Shown: in pieces, positions 43,235-51,779 of the stretch | Position numbering within the stretch: the first letter of the stretch is position 1 | How the letters are laid out: each line of letters opens with the position of its first letter | From: Candidatus Levyibacteriota bacterium | Lineage (GTDB): Bacteria > Patescibacteriota > Microgenomatia > Levybacterales > UBA12049 | DNA: 53,306 nt | NCBI GenBank assembly: GCA_017991775.1 | Contig: JAGOPV010000006.1 | Location: forward strand, 1 to 53,306 | Reading direction: 5' to 3' | Translations under genes and position numbers: made by a program | The notes under the pieces: generated by a model | Seen by the model: the letters and a program-made list of their open reading frames with translations, nothing else | Database searches by the model: none | Told to the model about the DNA's origin: nothing

Positions 43235-44163
43235 ATTAGTTTTTTTGACTTTTGCAAAAAATAATCTTCAAGCGATGGTTTGTCGATGCTAATTTCTTCA
43301 AAGAGAATATTATTCTCTGATAATTCTCTCAAGAATTCTGCAATCTCTTTTTCCTTTACATCTATTCTCAATTTGTTTTTACCTACTTCTATATACGACA
43401 ACTTTTTTGAGATGCAGTGACTAATAAGGGCTTTGCTATTTTTCTGTGAGAATAGTTCGACGTGACATAGTTCAATTGAGCGAGCCAACTTCTCTGGAGT
43501 ATCATTTGCAATTATTTCTCCATGATTAATAAAGAGGACTCTGTCACAGAGTTCCTCTACTTCAGACATATTGTGAGAGGTGAAGAGAATTGAAAGCGAG
43601 TATTTCTTTCGCTCACTTTGAATAAAATCTCTAATGTACAAAGCTACATCAGGGTCAAGAGATGCGGTGGGCTCATCCAGAAGGAGTATTTTGGGAGAGT
43701 TAAGAAATGCTTTTGCTATGTTTACTCGCGTCATTTGCCCAGCAGAGAGCTGTCCGATACTTTTGTGCAAAATTTCTTCTAATCTAAATGTCTCAACAAT
43801 TTCCTTAACCCTAGCCTTCCGATTTTTAATCGAATAGAGATATGATAGGTACGTTAAGTTTTCCCAAACTGTAAGATTCCAGGGAAGGTTGGTATAGGTT
43901 GATGAAAAGTTAACTTGCTCTAATATTTCTTCTCTGTTTGATTGAATATCTTTTCCAAAATAAGAAACCGATCCTGAAGTTGGCGTGAGCAACCCCATTA
44001 AAAGCTGTATGGTTGTTGTCTTTCCAGCTCCATTTGGCCCCAAAAATCCTAGTATCTCACCCTCCTTAACAGAAAAGGATATGTTATTAACTGCAGTAAA
44101 GCTCTTAGGTCCACTGCCATAGATTTTGACGAGATTTCTCACCTCAATTACTGATTTTTTCAT
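43231..44163 (-). CDS. ABC transporter ATPase (ABC-2 exporter)
   Basis: The 310-residue ATPase has Walker A GPNGAGKTTT (about 39-48), the signature LSAGQMTRVNIAKAF (SAGQ in place of SGGQ), Walker B ILLLDEPTASLDP, and the switch His in FTSHNMSE. The C-terminal extension (about 225-310) is typical of DrrA/CcmA-type exporters. It pairs with the permease downstream. No clear promoter was assigned. The 169-base gap 44164-44332 after the DUF2079 gene shows no recognisable element. Confidence 0.93.
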   Translation of the reverse strand: MKKSVIEVRNLVKIYGSGPKSFTAVNNISFSVKEGEILGFLGPNGAGKTTTIQLLMGLLTPTSGSVSYFGKDIQSNREEILEQVNFSSTYTNLPWNLTVWENLTYLSYLYSIKNRKARVKEIVETFRLEEILHKSIGQLSAGQMTRVNIAKAFLNSPKILLLDEPTASLDPDVALYIRDFIQSERKKYSLSILFTSHNMSEVEELCDRVLFINHGEIIANDTPEKLARSIELCHVELFSQKNSKALISHCISKKLSYIEVGKNKLRIDVKEKEIAEFLRELSENNILFEEISIDKPSLEDYFLQKSKKLI

Positions 44164-44332
44164 AAAGATTATTTTGATTAAGCGCCAGAAATGAGGAGAG
44201 TAAATGACTAGAGGTTGCTAGTAATTTTTTGTGTTGTTCGTATCATGATAATAGATTGTGACAATTCTCCGCAGCTGTTGGCAACTCAGCTATAAATCAT
44301 TATAGAAAGAAGGTCAAAGTTTTGCAAGCATC

Positions 44333-45778
44333 TTAGAGGACTTTATAAATTTTAGCAGTGTCAATTTGTTTAAAAAGAGTTATCCTTTTTTCTTTTTCAA
44401 GATTTGTAAGTGCATTTATAAATTCATCATGATTTGTGAGCCAGTGTCTTGTATCCCATTCAGTTGATGTATCAACGATGATGAATTCAGGATTGCCAGG
44501 CCATCGTAGCCAGTCGCACGTTGGATTGCCGCATGGTGAATCGTTACTGAAATTCTTTTTCTCGGGCCATAATGTAAAAATATTCTCTCTATGATTAATA
44601 TGGGGAGTAATATTGTTTTGTGATGCTACAGCGGCAGTTTCTGGTAGTTCCGGTAGAATTTTTTCAATATTTATTGCTCCAATAGGTTTAGTCCAGAACC
44701 AACTCTTTGCAAAGTAGCTAAGTGGTAAATGAAGAATGTATTGCATTCCTAATGCAAAGAGTAGGATATATGCACCAGTTATCCAATGATTCAATTTTTT
44801 AAATTTTACAATCGAGTAAATTGTGCCTAAGGCGAGAAGTGTTGCAAGTGTGACCCGGTAATGAAGAAAAATACTTTGGGCTGAGGTGACATAGTCACTT
44901 CCTAGGACAAAATAATGCCCCATATCTGCTAGAACAGGAATGACAAAAAGTGGTGCGAGTAGGGGGAGAAAGCCAAACCACGCCAAAGAATAGATGATGA
45001 CGTCTCTTTTTGCTGTGGTGTCATAAAAGTTTCTCAGATCTATATTTGAGAGGAGCCCGTTCTCATTTTGAAATCTATATCCATCCTTTGTGAAGTGGGG
45101 GAAATAAACATAGAAAATCAGGAGGATGTATCCAACTGATCCGCCCATGATATAGATAAGAGGTCTCCATTTTGTTTTGAGGTAATATATTCCAGCTAGT
45201 AGAAATGTGAGGAGGGCTATATCCTCCTTGCAGGAAAGTAATAGGATGAAAAAGATCGTCATCCATTTTGTATCTTTCTTTTCAATAAAGTAGATAAACC
45301 ATGGGAGAAATGATGCTGCAAAAACCAGACTATGTACATCAGCCCAGATGGCATTTTGAATTCCATAAAAAAGGAGGAAGCTAATTAATATGGAATAGGA
45401 GAGAACAGGCTTGAGCTTCTTCATCTTTGCGATAAAGAAAATAGGTAGTGCAGAGAAGCTAATTGCAAATGCCTGAAGAGCAATAAGAATTCTTACATCA
45501 TTTGCTATCCAATAAATGGGCGATATAAGTCCATAAATTATTTCAACATGATCAGTAAATAGCGAGGTGAATGCATAGGCATGAGGTGTCGATATTGGAT
45601 TTTTGAATTGACTCATCAGCCATATTCCTTGATCGCTGACTGCGAGGTCATATCCAGAGAGAAAGTGGTCATGCTTAACAATTGAGAGCATAGAGTATGC
45701 AATGGCAAAAAGGAGACAAATAGCATACGGCAAATAGCGTATGACAAATTGTAGTATGGGATTGTTTCTAAGAATCAT
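44333..45778 (-). CDS. DUF2079 membrane protein (GT-C-like)
   Basis: The 481-residue protein has about ten membrane spans, an early loop GYDLAVSDQGIWLMSQFKNP, and ILLLSCKEDIALLTFLLAGIY. These match DUF2079, a family thought to share the GT-C glycosyltransferase fold. The C-terminal ~110 residues are soluble. It overlaps the CCA-adding enzyme stop by 4 bp (ATGA), so the two are co-translated although functionally unrelated. Confidence 0.85.
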   Translation of the reverse strand: MILRNNPILQFVIRYLPYAICLLFAIAYSMLSIVKHDHFLSGYDLAVSDQGIWLMSQFKNPISTPHAYAFTSLFTDHVEIIYGLISPIYWIANDVRILIALQAFAISFSALPIFFIAKMKKLKPVLSYSILISFLLFYGIQNAIWADVHSLVFAASFLPWFIYFIEKKDTKWMTIFFILLLSCKEDIALLTFLLAGIYYLKTKWRPLIYIMGGSVGYILLIFYVYFPHFTKDGYRFQNENGLLSNIDLRNFYDTTAKRDVIIYSLAWFGFLPLLAPLFVIPVLADMGHYFVLGSDYVTSAQSIFLHYRVTLATLLALGTIYSIVKFKKLNHWITGAYILLFALGMQYILHLPLSYFAKSWFWTKPIGAINIEKILPELPETAAVASQNNITPHINHRENIFTLWPEKKNFSNDSPCGNPTCDWLRWPGNPEFIIVDTSTEWDTRHWLTNHDEFINALTNLEKEKRITLFKQIDTAKIYKVL

Positions 45779-47157
45779 ACAAGTTCTTTAACTCTCGTGA
45801 GTAGGAATTCACGCGTATTTTTTGAAAGATCCTCATCAACCTCCTCAAAAAGTTTTTGAAGAAGATCGCCCACTTCTCGACCCGGCTTTATTCCTAATTC
45901 AGACATAAGATCATTGCCATCAACTGCAAGATCTTTTGTGGAGAATGGTAGCGGTGCGAGCTGTACTTCGACTCTTTTTTTAAAGAGAGTCAATCTCCAA
46001 CTTTCGGCTGTTTGAGTTCCTCCTCCAAGCCGATCTCCAATTCTCAGATCCATCATGTCTTTTACATTCTCAACTCCAATTCTTCGTATAAATCTTCTGA
46101 CTGCACTGTCTGTGATATGTTCGTCAACTGTGAACATATGCCACCGAATTAATTTGGCAACTTTCTCCCGATCTCTTCTTGAGAATCGGAGTCTATCACA
46201 TATTTCATACGCCATCTTACTCCCAACAATCTCGTGATTATGAAAAATAACAAGCCCATCACGATCTGGCGTGGCGACTCTTGGCTTGCCAACATCATGA
46301 ATGAGTGTTGCAAATCTCACCAACGGGTCTTTTGATGGGCAAAACTTTAAAGAGAATACGTTATGTTCAAAAACGTCCGTTGTATGATGTCTGCCGGGGC
46401 GTTTTTGCGATATGCCGACACCCTCTAGTAATTCTGGGAGGATAAATGTGAGGATCCCTGTATTTTTGAGTATCATTATTCCCTCAAAAGGATAATCGCT
46501 CCCCAGTATTTTCATAAATTCATCTCGAATTCTTTCCTGGGATATATTTTTAATAAGAGTTGCATCATTTGTGACAGCTGAAAGTGTATCTTCCTCAATA
46601 GTGAATGAGAGTTGTGTTGCAAATCTAATTGCCCGCATGAGTCGTAGCGCATCTTCCTTAAAGCGTTCATTTGGATCGCCAACTGCGCGAATGAGTTTGG
46701 CATCAAGATCCTTTCTACCATTATATGGGTCGATAATTGAATCGCTCGTTACGTCCAATGGACGAATATTTCTTGGCTGAAGTTCAAGTGCCATGGCATT
46801 AATAGTAAAATCTCTTCTTGAGAGATCTTCCTCAATTGTCTTGCCCCAGGACACCTTATCTGGATGTCGATTGTTCGCATAGCCCTCCTCAGTTCTAAAT
46901 GTGGTAATTTCAACAACTATTTTCTCCTGATTAAACATGAGGGGAATCCCCACAGTTCCGAATACGTTGTCATAGAATCCCTCAGGGAAAAGCGAAAGGA
47001 TTTGCTCTGGAGTTGCATTGGTGGTTAGATCCCAATCCTTGACTTGCTTTTCAAGTAAGATATTACGTAGAGAGCCACCGACAAGGAACAGCGTGAAGTT
47101 ATTCTCAGAGAATTTTAGGGCAATGTCATTAATGAATTCTGGAATTGTTATTTGCAT
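45775..47157 (-). CDS. CCA-adding enzyme / poly(A) polymerase family with HD domain
   Basis: The enzyme adds or repairs the 3' CCA of tRNAs. The 460-residue protein has the class II nucleotidyltransferase head FLVGGSLRNILLEKQVKDWDLTT (GG, then DxD), DFTINAMALE, the RNA-binding part with RFKEDALRLMRAIRFATQLSF, and an HD domain with LIHDVGKPRV and FHNHEIVGSKMA for metal-dependent phosphohydrolysis. ATG 47157 is chosen because homology begins there; the in-frame extension to 47361 runs across the divergent recJ start. Confidence 0.93.
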   Translation of the reverse strand: MQITIPEFINDIALKFSENNFTLFLVGGSLRNILLEKQVKDWDLTTNATPEQILSLFPEGFYDNVFGTVGIPLMFNQEKIVVEITTFRTEEGYANNRHPDKVSWGKTIEEDLSRRDFTINAMALELQPRNIRPLDVTSDSIIDPYNGRKDLDAKLIRAVGDPNERFKEDALRLMRAIRFATQLSFTIEEDTLSAVTNDATLIKNISQERIRDEFMKILGSDYPFEGIMILKNTGILTFILPELLEGVGISQKRPGRHHTTDVFEHNVFSLKFCPSKDPLVRFATLIHDVGKPRVATPDRDGLVIFHNHEIVGSKMAYEICDRLRFSRRDREKVAKLIRWHMFTVDEHITDSAVRRFIRRIGVENVKDMMDLRIGDRLGGGTQTAESWRLTLFKKRVEVQLAPLPFSTKDLAVDGNDLMSELGIKPGREVGDLLQKLFEEVDEDLSKNTREFLLTRVKELV

Positions 47158-47215
47158 AGTATTTGATTCATAATGGGGCTTGTAATAGTATAGCAAAACT
47201 ATATTTATGTAACTT

Positions 47216-48892
47216 ATGAATATTAGTGAAAAGAAATGGATTGTTAGTGATTCGACTACATATAGCGATCCTGATTCAGTCGTAAATGCTCTCTTAGCTA
47301 CCAGGGGAATAGATGATAAAAGTAAGCAATCATTTCTCAAACCTATGCTATCAAGCCTCACTCTTGAGTCAGTAGGGATAGATAGTCAGGGAGTAAGAAA
47401 GGCAATAAAGCGGATTAAGATTGCCATTGATAAAAAAGAGCAAATTATTGTCTATGGGGATTATGATGTTGATGGCATAACTGGCGCTGCGATACTTTGG
47501 GAGACTTTGTATGCACTTGGTGGAAATGTCCTGCCATACATTCCTCACCGAGTGGATGAGGGATATGGCCTGTCAGAGAAGGGAATACAGAACCTACTTG
47601 CTTCTACTCCTCCTAAGCTCATCATTACAGTAGATAATGGTATAGTCGCACATACCGCTGTGGATTTTGCAAAAAAGCATGGAATTGATGTAATCATTAC
47701 TGACCACCATGTGGTTGATGGAGATCGTGCACTTCCAGATGCGCATTCATTTGTTCATACAACTAAGCTTTGTGGCTCATCAGTTGCTTTGCTTTTCTCC
47801 AAAGAAATAAAGGATCAATTTGCAGATTCAGCCTCAGAATTCGATAAAGAGCACCTCATTCTTGCAGCCTTAGCAACGGTTGCTGATCTTGTCTCACTGA
47901 CTCAGGAAAATAGAACTATTCTTATGGTGGGATTGAAATTGATTCGCTCCACAGAGCGGATTGGCCTTCGAGAACTACTCAAGATCTCAGGTCTTGAGGG
48001 TAAAGAAATTGGAGTTTACGAGATTGGTCATATCATCGCGCCTCGTCTCAATGCAGCTGGGAGAATAGAAAGTGGGATGGATAGTCTTCGCTTGCTTTGT
48101 ACAAAAGATAGTAAAAAGGCCCAAGAACTGGCGAGTGCGCTTGATGAGGTCAATAAAAAAAGACAAATTCTCATGAAGGATTCAGCACTCCTTGCTATTG
48201 AGAGAGCGAGATCAATTCAGCAGGATAAGAAAATTATCATCGTGGATGAAGAAGAATTTGAAGAGGGAATAATCGGACTTGTGGCAGGTAAGCTGGTAGA
48301 AGAATTTTATAAGCCCTCTATTGCAATAGCTAAAAGGGCTGATGTAAGTAAGGGATCTGTTCGTTCAGTCAGTGGCGTAAATATAATCGAAATGCTTCGA
48401 TTAAAATCTGATCTATTTATTAATGCAGGCGGGCACCCAATGGCTGCAGGATTTACTGTCAAAACAAGTAATATTGAAATAATGAAGAAAGTGCTTGAAA
48501 GTATTGCTGAAGAAATTGTAACGTTGGATCATCTGCTTCGTGCAATTAAGATTGATCTTTTTATACCACTCTCCTTTTCGCTAACTGAACTGTATGGTCA
48601 AATACAAGCACTTGCACCTTTTGGCATGGGCAACCCTGAGCCATTATTTTTAGCAAAGAACGTTATTATTCGTGATAAGCGGATTATCGGTAAAGATCAG
48701 ACGCATGTGAGATTTGTATTGTCAGCAGATGAGATTTCAACGCCATTTGAAGCTATTGCATTCGGTATGGCAGAGAAGTCTGTTGGTATTGAAAAAGACG
48801 ATACGATTGATATTGCCTACACCTTAGACACCAACACGTGGAATGATGTGACAAAGTTGCAGCTGAAACTAAGAGATTTTAGGCGAAGTTAA
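47216..48892 (+). CDS. recJ: Single-strand DNA exonuclease RecJ
   Basis: RecJ degrades single-stranded DNA 5' to 3' in recombination and repair. The 558 residues include the DHH motifs VYGDYDVDGITGAAILWETL, IITVDNGI, VIITDHHVVDG, and ATVADLVSL, plus the DHHA1 part with FINAGGHPMAAGFTV, followed by the C-terminal OB part (APFGMGNPEPLFLAKNV). A TATATT box ends 10 nt before the ATG as a possible promoter. The 3' end overlaps the convergent small gene by 4 bases. Confidence 0.96.
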   Translation: MNISEKKWIVSDSTTYSDPDSVVNALLATRGIDDKSKQSFLKPMLSSLTLESVGIDSQGVRKAIKRIKIAIDKKEQIIVYGDYDVDGITGAAILWETLYALGGNVLPYIPHRVDEGYGLSEKGIQNLLASTPPKLIITVDNGIVAHTAVDFAKKHGIDVIITDHHVVDGDRALPDAHSFVHTTKLCGSSVALLFSKEIKDQFADSASEFDKEHLILAALATVADLVSLTQENRTILMVGLKLIRSTERIGLRELLKISGLEGKEIGVYEIGHIIAPRLNAAGRIESGMDSLRLLCTKDSKKAQELASALDEVNKKRQILMKDSALLAIERARSIQQDKKIIIVDEEEFEEGIIGLVAGKLVEEFYKPSIAIAKRADVSKGSVRSVSGVNIIEMLRLKSDLFINAGGHPMAAGFTVKTSNIEIMKKVLESIAEEIVTLDHLLRAIKIDLFIPLSFSLTELYGQIQALAPFGMGNPEPLFLAKNVIIRDKRIIGKDQTHVRFVLSADEISTPFEAIAFGMAEKSVGIEKDDTIDIAYTLDTNTWNDVTKLQLKLRDFRRS

Positions 48893-49260
48893 TCGCTAGA
48901 TGTGTATCCTATGATTTGATTACCTACTTGTCTTCCTCTTTGAACTTCCTCAACAATGCTCAGTTTATCGCCATAATGACTATCAGCGACTTGAAGGATA
49001 TGTGCTAGTTGCTGCTCATGAGTTCGTTCCCCTGTTTTGTCCCCGTTTTCTCTTGCTAGGATATACGCATTTACTATTTGTGCATGTTGCTCTGCATGCC
49101 TAGTTAATTGGTCGGCAACGTCCATATGTGCGATTTCCCAGAGCGGAACTGATGCAGTTCGTGCAAGCTCAAGTGCAGCTGCTCGTTGCTCAGGGTTTTT
49201 CACAATAGCATGATATGCAGGTTTAATTTCTGTATGTGGTGTTTTTCTAAATTCGCTCAT
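48889..49260 (-). CDS. Unrecognised small helical protein under attenuator-like leader
   Basis: This 123-residue soluble protein is mostly helical, with many His, Gln and Glu (EIAHMDVADQLTRHAEQHAQIVNAYILARENGDKTGE). It matches no family I know. ATG 49260 is the preferred start; GTG at 49350 would force translation through the terminator hairpin. No -10 lies close upstream. Instead, a near-consensus promoter sits about 120 bases back, with a leader ORF and alternative hairpins between, so expression is probably conditional. It has no operon partner. Confidence 0.65.
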   Translation of the reverse strand: MSEFRKTPHTEIKPAYHAIVKNPEQRAAALELARTASVPLWEIAHMDVADQLTRHAEQHAQIVNAYILARENGDKTGERTHEQQLAHILQVADSHYGDKLSIVEEVQRGRQVGNQIIGYTSSD

Positions 49261-49268
49261 ATTTTTCC

Positions 49269-49321
49269 AAAAAAAAATCTCCCAGTGAGGGAGATTGTGT
49301 ATGCACGCATGACAATCTCCC
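49269..49321 (-). promoter_or_regulatory. Attenuator: alternative antiterminator/terminator hairpins
   Basis: On the minus strand segment 1 GGGAGATTG (49321-49313) can pair over 9 bp with segment 2 CAATCTCCC (49297-49289). Segment 2 can instead pair over 8 bp (AATCTCCC) with segment 3 GGGAGATT (49283-49276), giving a 5-nt loop and a run of U that ends 8 nt before the ATG. The 1:2 and 2:3 structures exclude each other, as in classical attenuators. Confidence 0.75.
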
Positions 49322-49322
49322 G

Positions 49323-49373
49323 CTAGGAATAGCGATCGAACATGTGGCACGCGTTTTGAATTGAAGTTGTCAT
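49323..49373 (-). CDS. 16-codon leader peptide
   Basis: The short frame encodes MTTSIQNACHMFDRYS and stops (TAG) one base before attenuator segment 1. Its ATG is 9 nt after the TATAAT box, the same spacing as nfo, yqeY and gltX, so it should be read as a near-leaderless ORF. A ribosome at its stop codon would cover segment 1. There is no run of one amino acid, so a regulatory codon cannot be named. Confidence 0.5.
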   Translation of the reverse strand: MTTSIQNACHMFDRYS

Positions 49374-49382
49374 ACGAAGGTC

Positions 49383-49412
49383 ATTATAGACTCATTCTTT
49401 CGATCTTGTCAA
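49383..49412 (-). promoter_or_regulatory. Near-consensus promoter for the attenuated gene
   Basis: Minus-strand TTGACA (49412-49407), 18-nt spacer, TATAAT (49388-49383). It has the best combination of -35 and -10 in the window. Its -35 overlaps that of the divergent aspS promoter. Confidence 0.8.
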
Positions 49413-49434
49413 TAAAGGCATTTCAATGTATCAT
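49406..49434 (+). promoter_or_regulatory. Promoter for aspS
   Basis: TTGTCA (49406-49411), 17-nt spacer, TATCAT (49429-49434), giving a leader of about 13 nt to ATG 49454. The -35 overlaps the minus-strand TTGACA, so the two promoters should compete. Confidence 0.65.
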
Positions 49435-49453
49435 ATGCGAAGCAAATTAAAAT

Positions 49454-50794
49454 ATGAATAGAACACTTATTAAAAATGTTATTGTTTCTGTCGGAGAGAA
49501 AGTTCTGCTTCAAGGATGGGTTGATACAAAAAGAGACCACGGCAAATTAACCTTCATAGACCTTCGAGATCGATCTGGAAAAGTTCAATGTGTCGGATTT
49601 GAGAAGATGAGTGATCTGACTATCCAATCAGCTGTTGAGTTAACTGGAACTGTGAAGGCTCGTCCTGAAAGAATGGTCAATAAAGAACTTCCAACAGGAA
49701 CAGTTGAGATAGATGTTGAAGAATATACAGTTCTTGGTAAAGCAGAACCACTACCATTTGACATCGGCAAGAAAGAGTTAGATTTAGAGCTCCCCACATT
49801 ACTCGATCATCGTGGTCTTACCTTAAGACATCCAAAGGTGCAGGCTATTTTTAAGGTTCAAGCAGTAATTATTGATTCATTTAGAGAGTTCATGAAGTCA
49901 CAAGACTTTATGGAATTTCAAGCTCCCGCGATTACCCCTGCGGTTGCAGAAGGTGGATCAGAAGTTTTTGAAGTTGGATATTTCGAGCATAAGGCATATT
50001 TAACTCAGAGCCCACAGTTATATAAGCAAATAGTTATGAGTGCTTTTGAAAGAGTATTTAGCGTAAATAAGGTTTTTAGAGCAGAGCCTAGTATAACGAC
50101 ACGACACTTAACCGAGATAGTTTCACTTGATGCGGAGATGGCATTCATTAAGGATTGGAAGGACGTCCGAGATATGGCAGATCAAACGGTAAAATATATC
50201 TTTAAGCAATTGGAAGAAAAATGTCAGAATGAACTTGCGTTATTCGATGTAACTTTACCCACTGTAATTGAACAAACGCCTACAATGAGTCTTAAAGAAG
50301 CACAGGAAAAAATTTATGAAAATTCAAAGAGGGATGTTCGAAATGAAAAAGATCTTAATCCCGAAGACGAGCGCGAGATATGCGACATTGTAAAAAGAGA
50401 GACTGGTTCAGATCTTGTATTTATTTATGGGTATCCAACTAAGAAAAAACCATTTTATGTTTATCCAAATCCCGAAAATCCTGAAGTAAATGAAGGGATG
50501 GATCTTTTATGTAGAGGACTTGAATGGCTGTCTGGTGGACGAAGGGTAAATGATTATTCACAACTTTTAGATCAAGTTCGAGAGTGGGGAATGGACCCGG
50601 AGAAGATCAAACTATTCCTGGAAGCATTTAAGTATGGTGTCCCTCCTGAAGGTGGATTTGCATTTGGTGCAGAGAGAATTACGATGCAGGTATTGGGCTT
50701 GAAAAATGTGAGAGAAGCAGTTATGTTCCCACGAGACATGGAAAGAGTTGATTTCAGATTGTCCTCAACTGATAATACAGAGCAAAATAGCTGA
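49454..50794 (+). CDS. aspS: Archaeal/eukaryotic-type aspartyl-tRNA synthetase
   Basis: The 446-residue class II enzyme has an OB anticodon domain (about 1-110: VLLQGWVDTKRDHGKLTFIDLRDRSG) and a catalytic domain with TQSPQLYKQ, motif 2 VFRAEPSITTRHLTEIVSLDAEMAF, and motif 3 GFAFGAERITMQVLGLKNVREAVMFPRD. It lacks the large GAD insert of bacterial AspRS. This is the archaeal-type AspS2, often non-discriminating (charging tRNA-Asn too, then needing GatCAB). AsnRS is a less likely alternative. Confidence 0.85.
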   Translation: MNRTLIKNVIVSVGEKVLLQGWVDTKRDHGKLTFIDLRDRSGKVQCVGFEKMSDLTIQSAVELTGTVKARPERMVNKELPTGTVEIDVEEYTVLGKAEPLPFDIGKKELDLELPTLLDHRGLTLRHPKVQAIFKVQAVIIDSFREFMKSQDFMEFQAPAITPAVAEGGSEVFEVGYFEHKAYLTQSPQLYKQIVMSAFERVFSVNKVFRAEPSITTRHLTEIVSLDAEMAFIKDWKDVRDMADQTVKYIFKQLEEKCQNELALFDVTLPTVIEQTPTMSLKEAQEKIYENSKRDVRNEKDLNPEDEREICDIVKRETGSDLVFIYGYPTKKKPFYVYPNPENPEVNEGMDLLCRGLEWLSGGRRVNDYSQLLDQVREWGMDPEKIKLFLEAFKYGVPPEGGFAFGAERITMQVLGLKNVREAVMFPRDMERVDFRLSSTDNTEQNS

Positions 50795-50810
50795 GACAGT
50801 TATTTCTTGC

Positions 50811-50816
50811 TATACT
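50811..50816 (+). promoter_or_regulatory. -10 box for the D,D-carboxypeptidase gene
   Basis: TATACT ends 6 nt before ATG 50823. This rejects the longer in-frame start at 50748. Confidence 0.7.
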
Positions 50817-50822
50817 ACGTCA

Positions 50823-51779
50823 ATGTCAGCTTCTCCTCATATCCACCGTGCAAAGAGCACACTTACGCATGTAGATAAGCATTCTCACCTTTATCTCCTG
50901 CCTATCATCCTCCTGGTCATTTACTTCATCCTCTCAAGTACGGTAGCGATATTTTCTAAAAGAGTTACCCTCCTTAAGCTTACGAATGCAACACAGAGTC
51001 AAAAGATTGTGTCATACCCATACTTTAGCAGGTCAATAGAGCCCTATCTTTCAGCGGAGTCTGCGATCATCATGGATAAAGATTCATACGCAGTTCTTTT
51101 TGAGAAGAATAGCCAGACTCGATTTTCAATGGCTTCAACTACAAAGGTTATGACTGCGCTAACCGCGCTTGATTACTATAAAGATACAGATATTCTTACT
51201 GCTAGAAGAAGTGAAGTCGAGGGAGTTAATGTTGGGCTGAAAATTGGTGAGAGAATGTATTTTAATGATGCGTTGTATGCGATGTTGTTACCTTCTGGAA
51301 ATGATGTGGCCTATCTTTTTGCAGATAATTATCCTGGTGGTAAGGCAGAATTTCTCAAAGCAATGAATGAGAAGGCAAGATCTTTGCACCTTGAAAACAC
51401 TCACTATGAAGACCCAGCAGGACTCAACGATGATGGCAACTATACGACAGCTCGGGACCTGGCTAGACTTGGAATGGCAGCAAGTGCTAATCCCGTACTA
51501 GCAAAAGTAATGGGGTCAAAATTTCAGTTCGTGACTGATGTGAGCAAGTCTCATAAATTTAATCTAACCAACTTGAATAAGCTGCTCGGTTCGTACGGAG
51601 TTATTGGTGGAAAGACTGGTTTTACTGAGGGGGCTGAGGGCGTTCTTATGACAATTGCAGACATTAAAGGAAGAAAATATATTGTTGTAGTAATGCGAAG
51701 TGAAGATAGATTCTTAGATACTCAACAGTTGTTAATGCCGCTACAGGAAAGTGTTGTTGAGTTTACTCCCGGAGTTTAA
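50823..51779 (+). CDS. D-alanyl-D-alanine carboxypeptidase (PBP5/DacF family)
   Basis: The enzyme trims the terminal D-Ala of peptidoglycan stem peptides outside the membrane. The 318-residue protein has an N-terminal anchor (about 22-44) and the three serine-peptidase motifs: SxxK as STTK (105-108), SGN (158-160) and KTG (264-266). There is no PBP5-like C-terminal beta domain or amphipathic helix, so the N-terminal span holds it. ATG 50823 fits the TATACT box 6 nt upstream. Its 3' end overlaps the convergent gene by 4 bases. Confidence 0.95.
   Translation: MSASPHIHRAKSTLTHVDKHSHLYLLPIILLVIYFILSSTVAIFSKRVTLLKLTNATQSQKIVSYPYFSRSIEPYLSAESAIIMDKDSYAVLFEKNSQTRFSMASTTKVMTALTALDYYKDTDILTARRSEVEGVNVGLKIGERMYFNDALYAMLLPSGNDVAYLFADNYPGGKAEFLKAMNEKARSLHLENTHYEDPAGLNDDGNYTTARDLARLGMAASANPVLAKVMGSKFQFVTDVSKSHKFNLTNLNKLLGSYGVIGGKTGFTEGAEGVLMTIADIKGRKYIVVVMRSEDRFLDTQQLLMPLQESVVEFTPGV

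Noticed and set aside
47158-47361. 204-base N-terminal extension of the CCA-adding enzyme.
   Set aside because: It crosses the divergent recJ start and adds a hydrophobic sequence not seen in the family.
49261-49350. N-terminal extension of the small gene to a GTG at 49350.
   Set aside because: It would translate through a perfect terminator hairpin and U-run and has no family support; the leader ORF and attenuator explain the region better.
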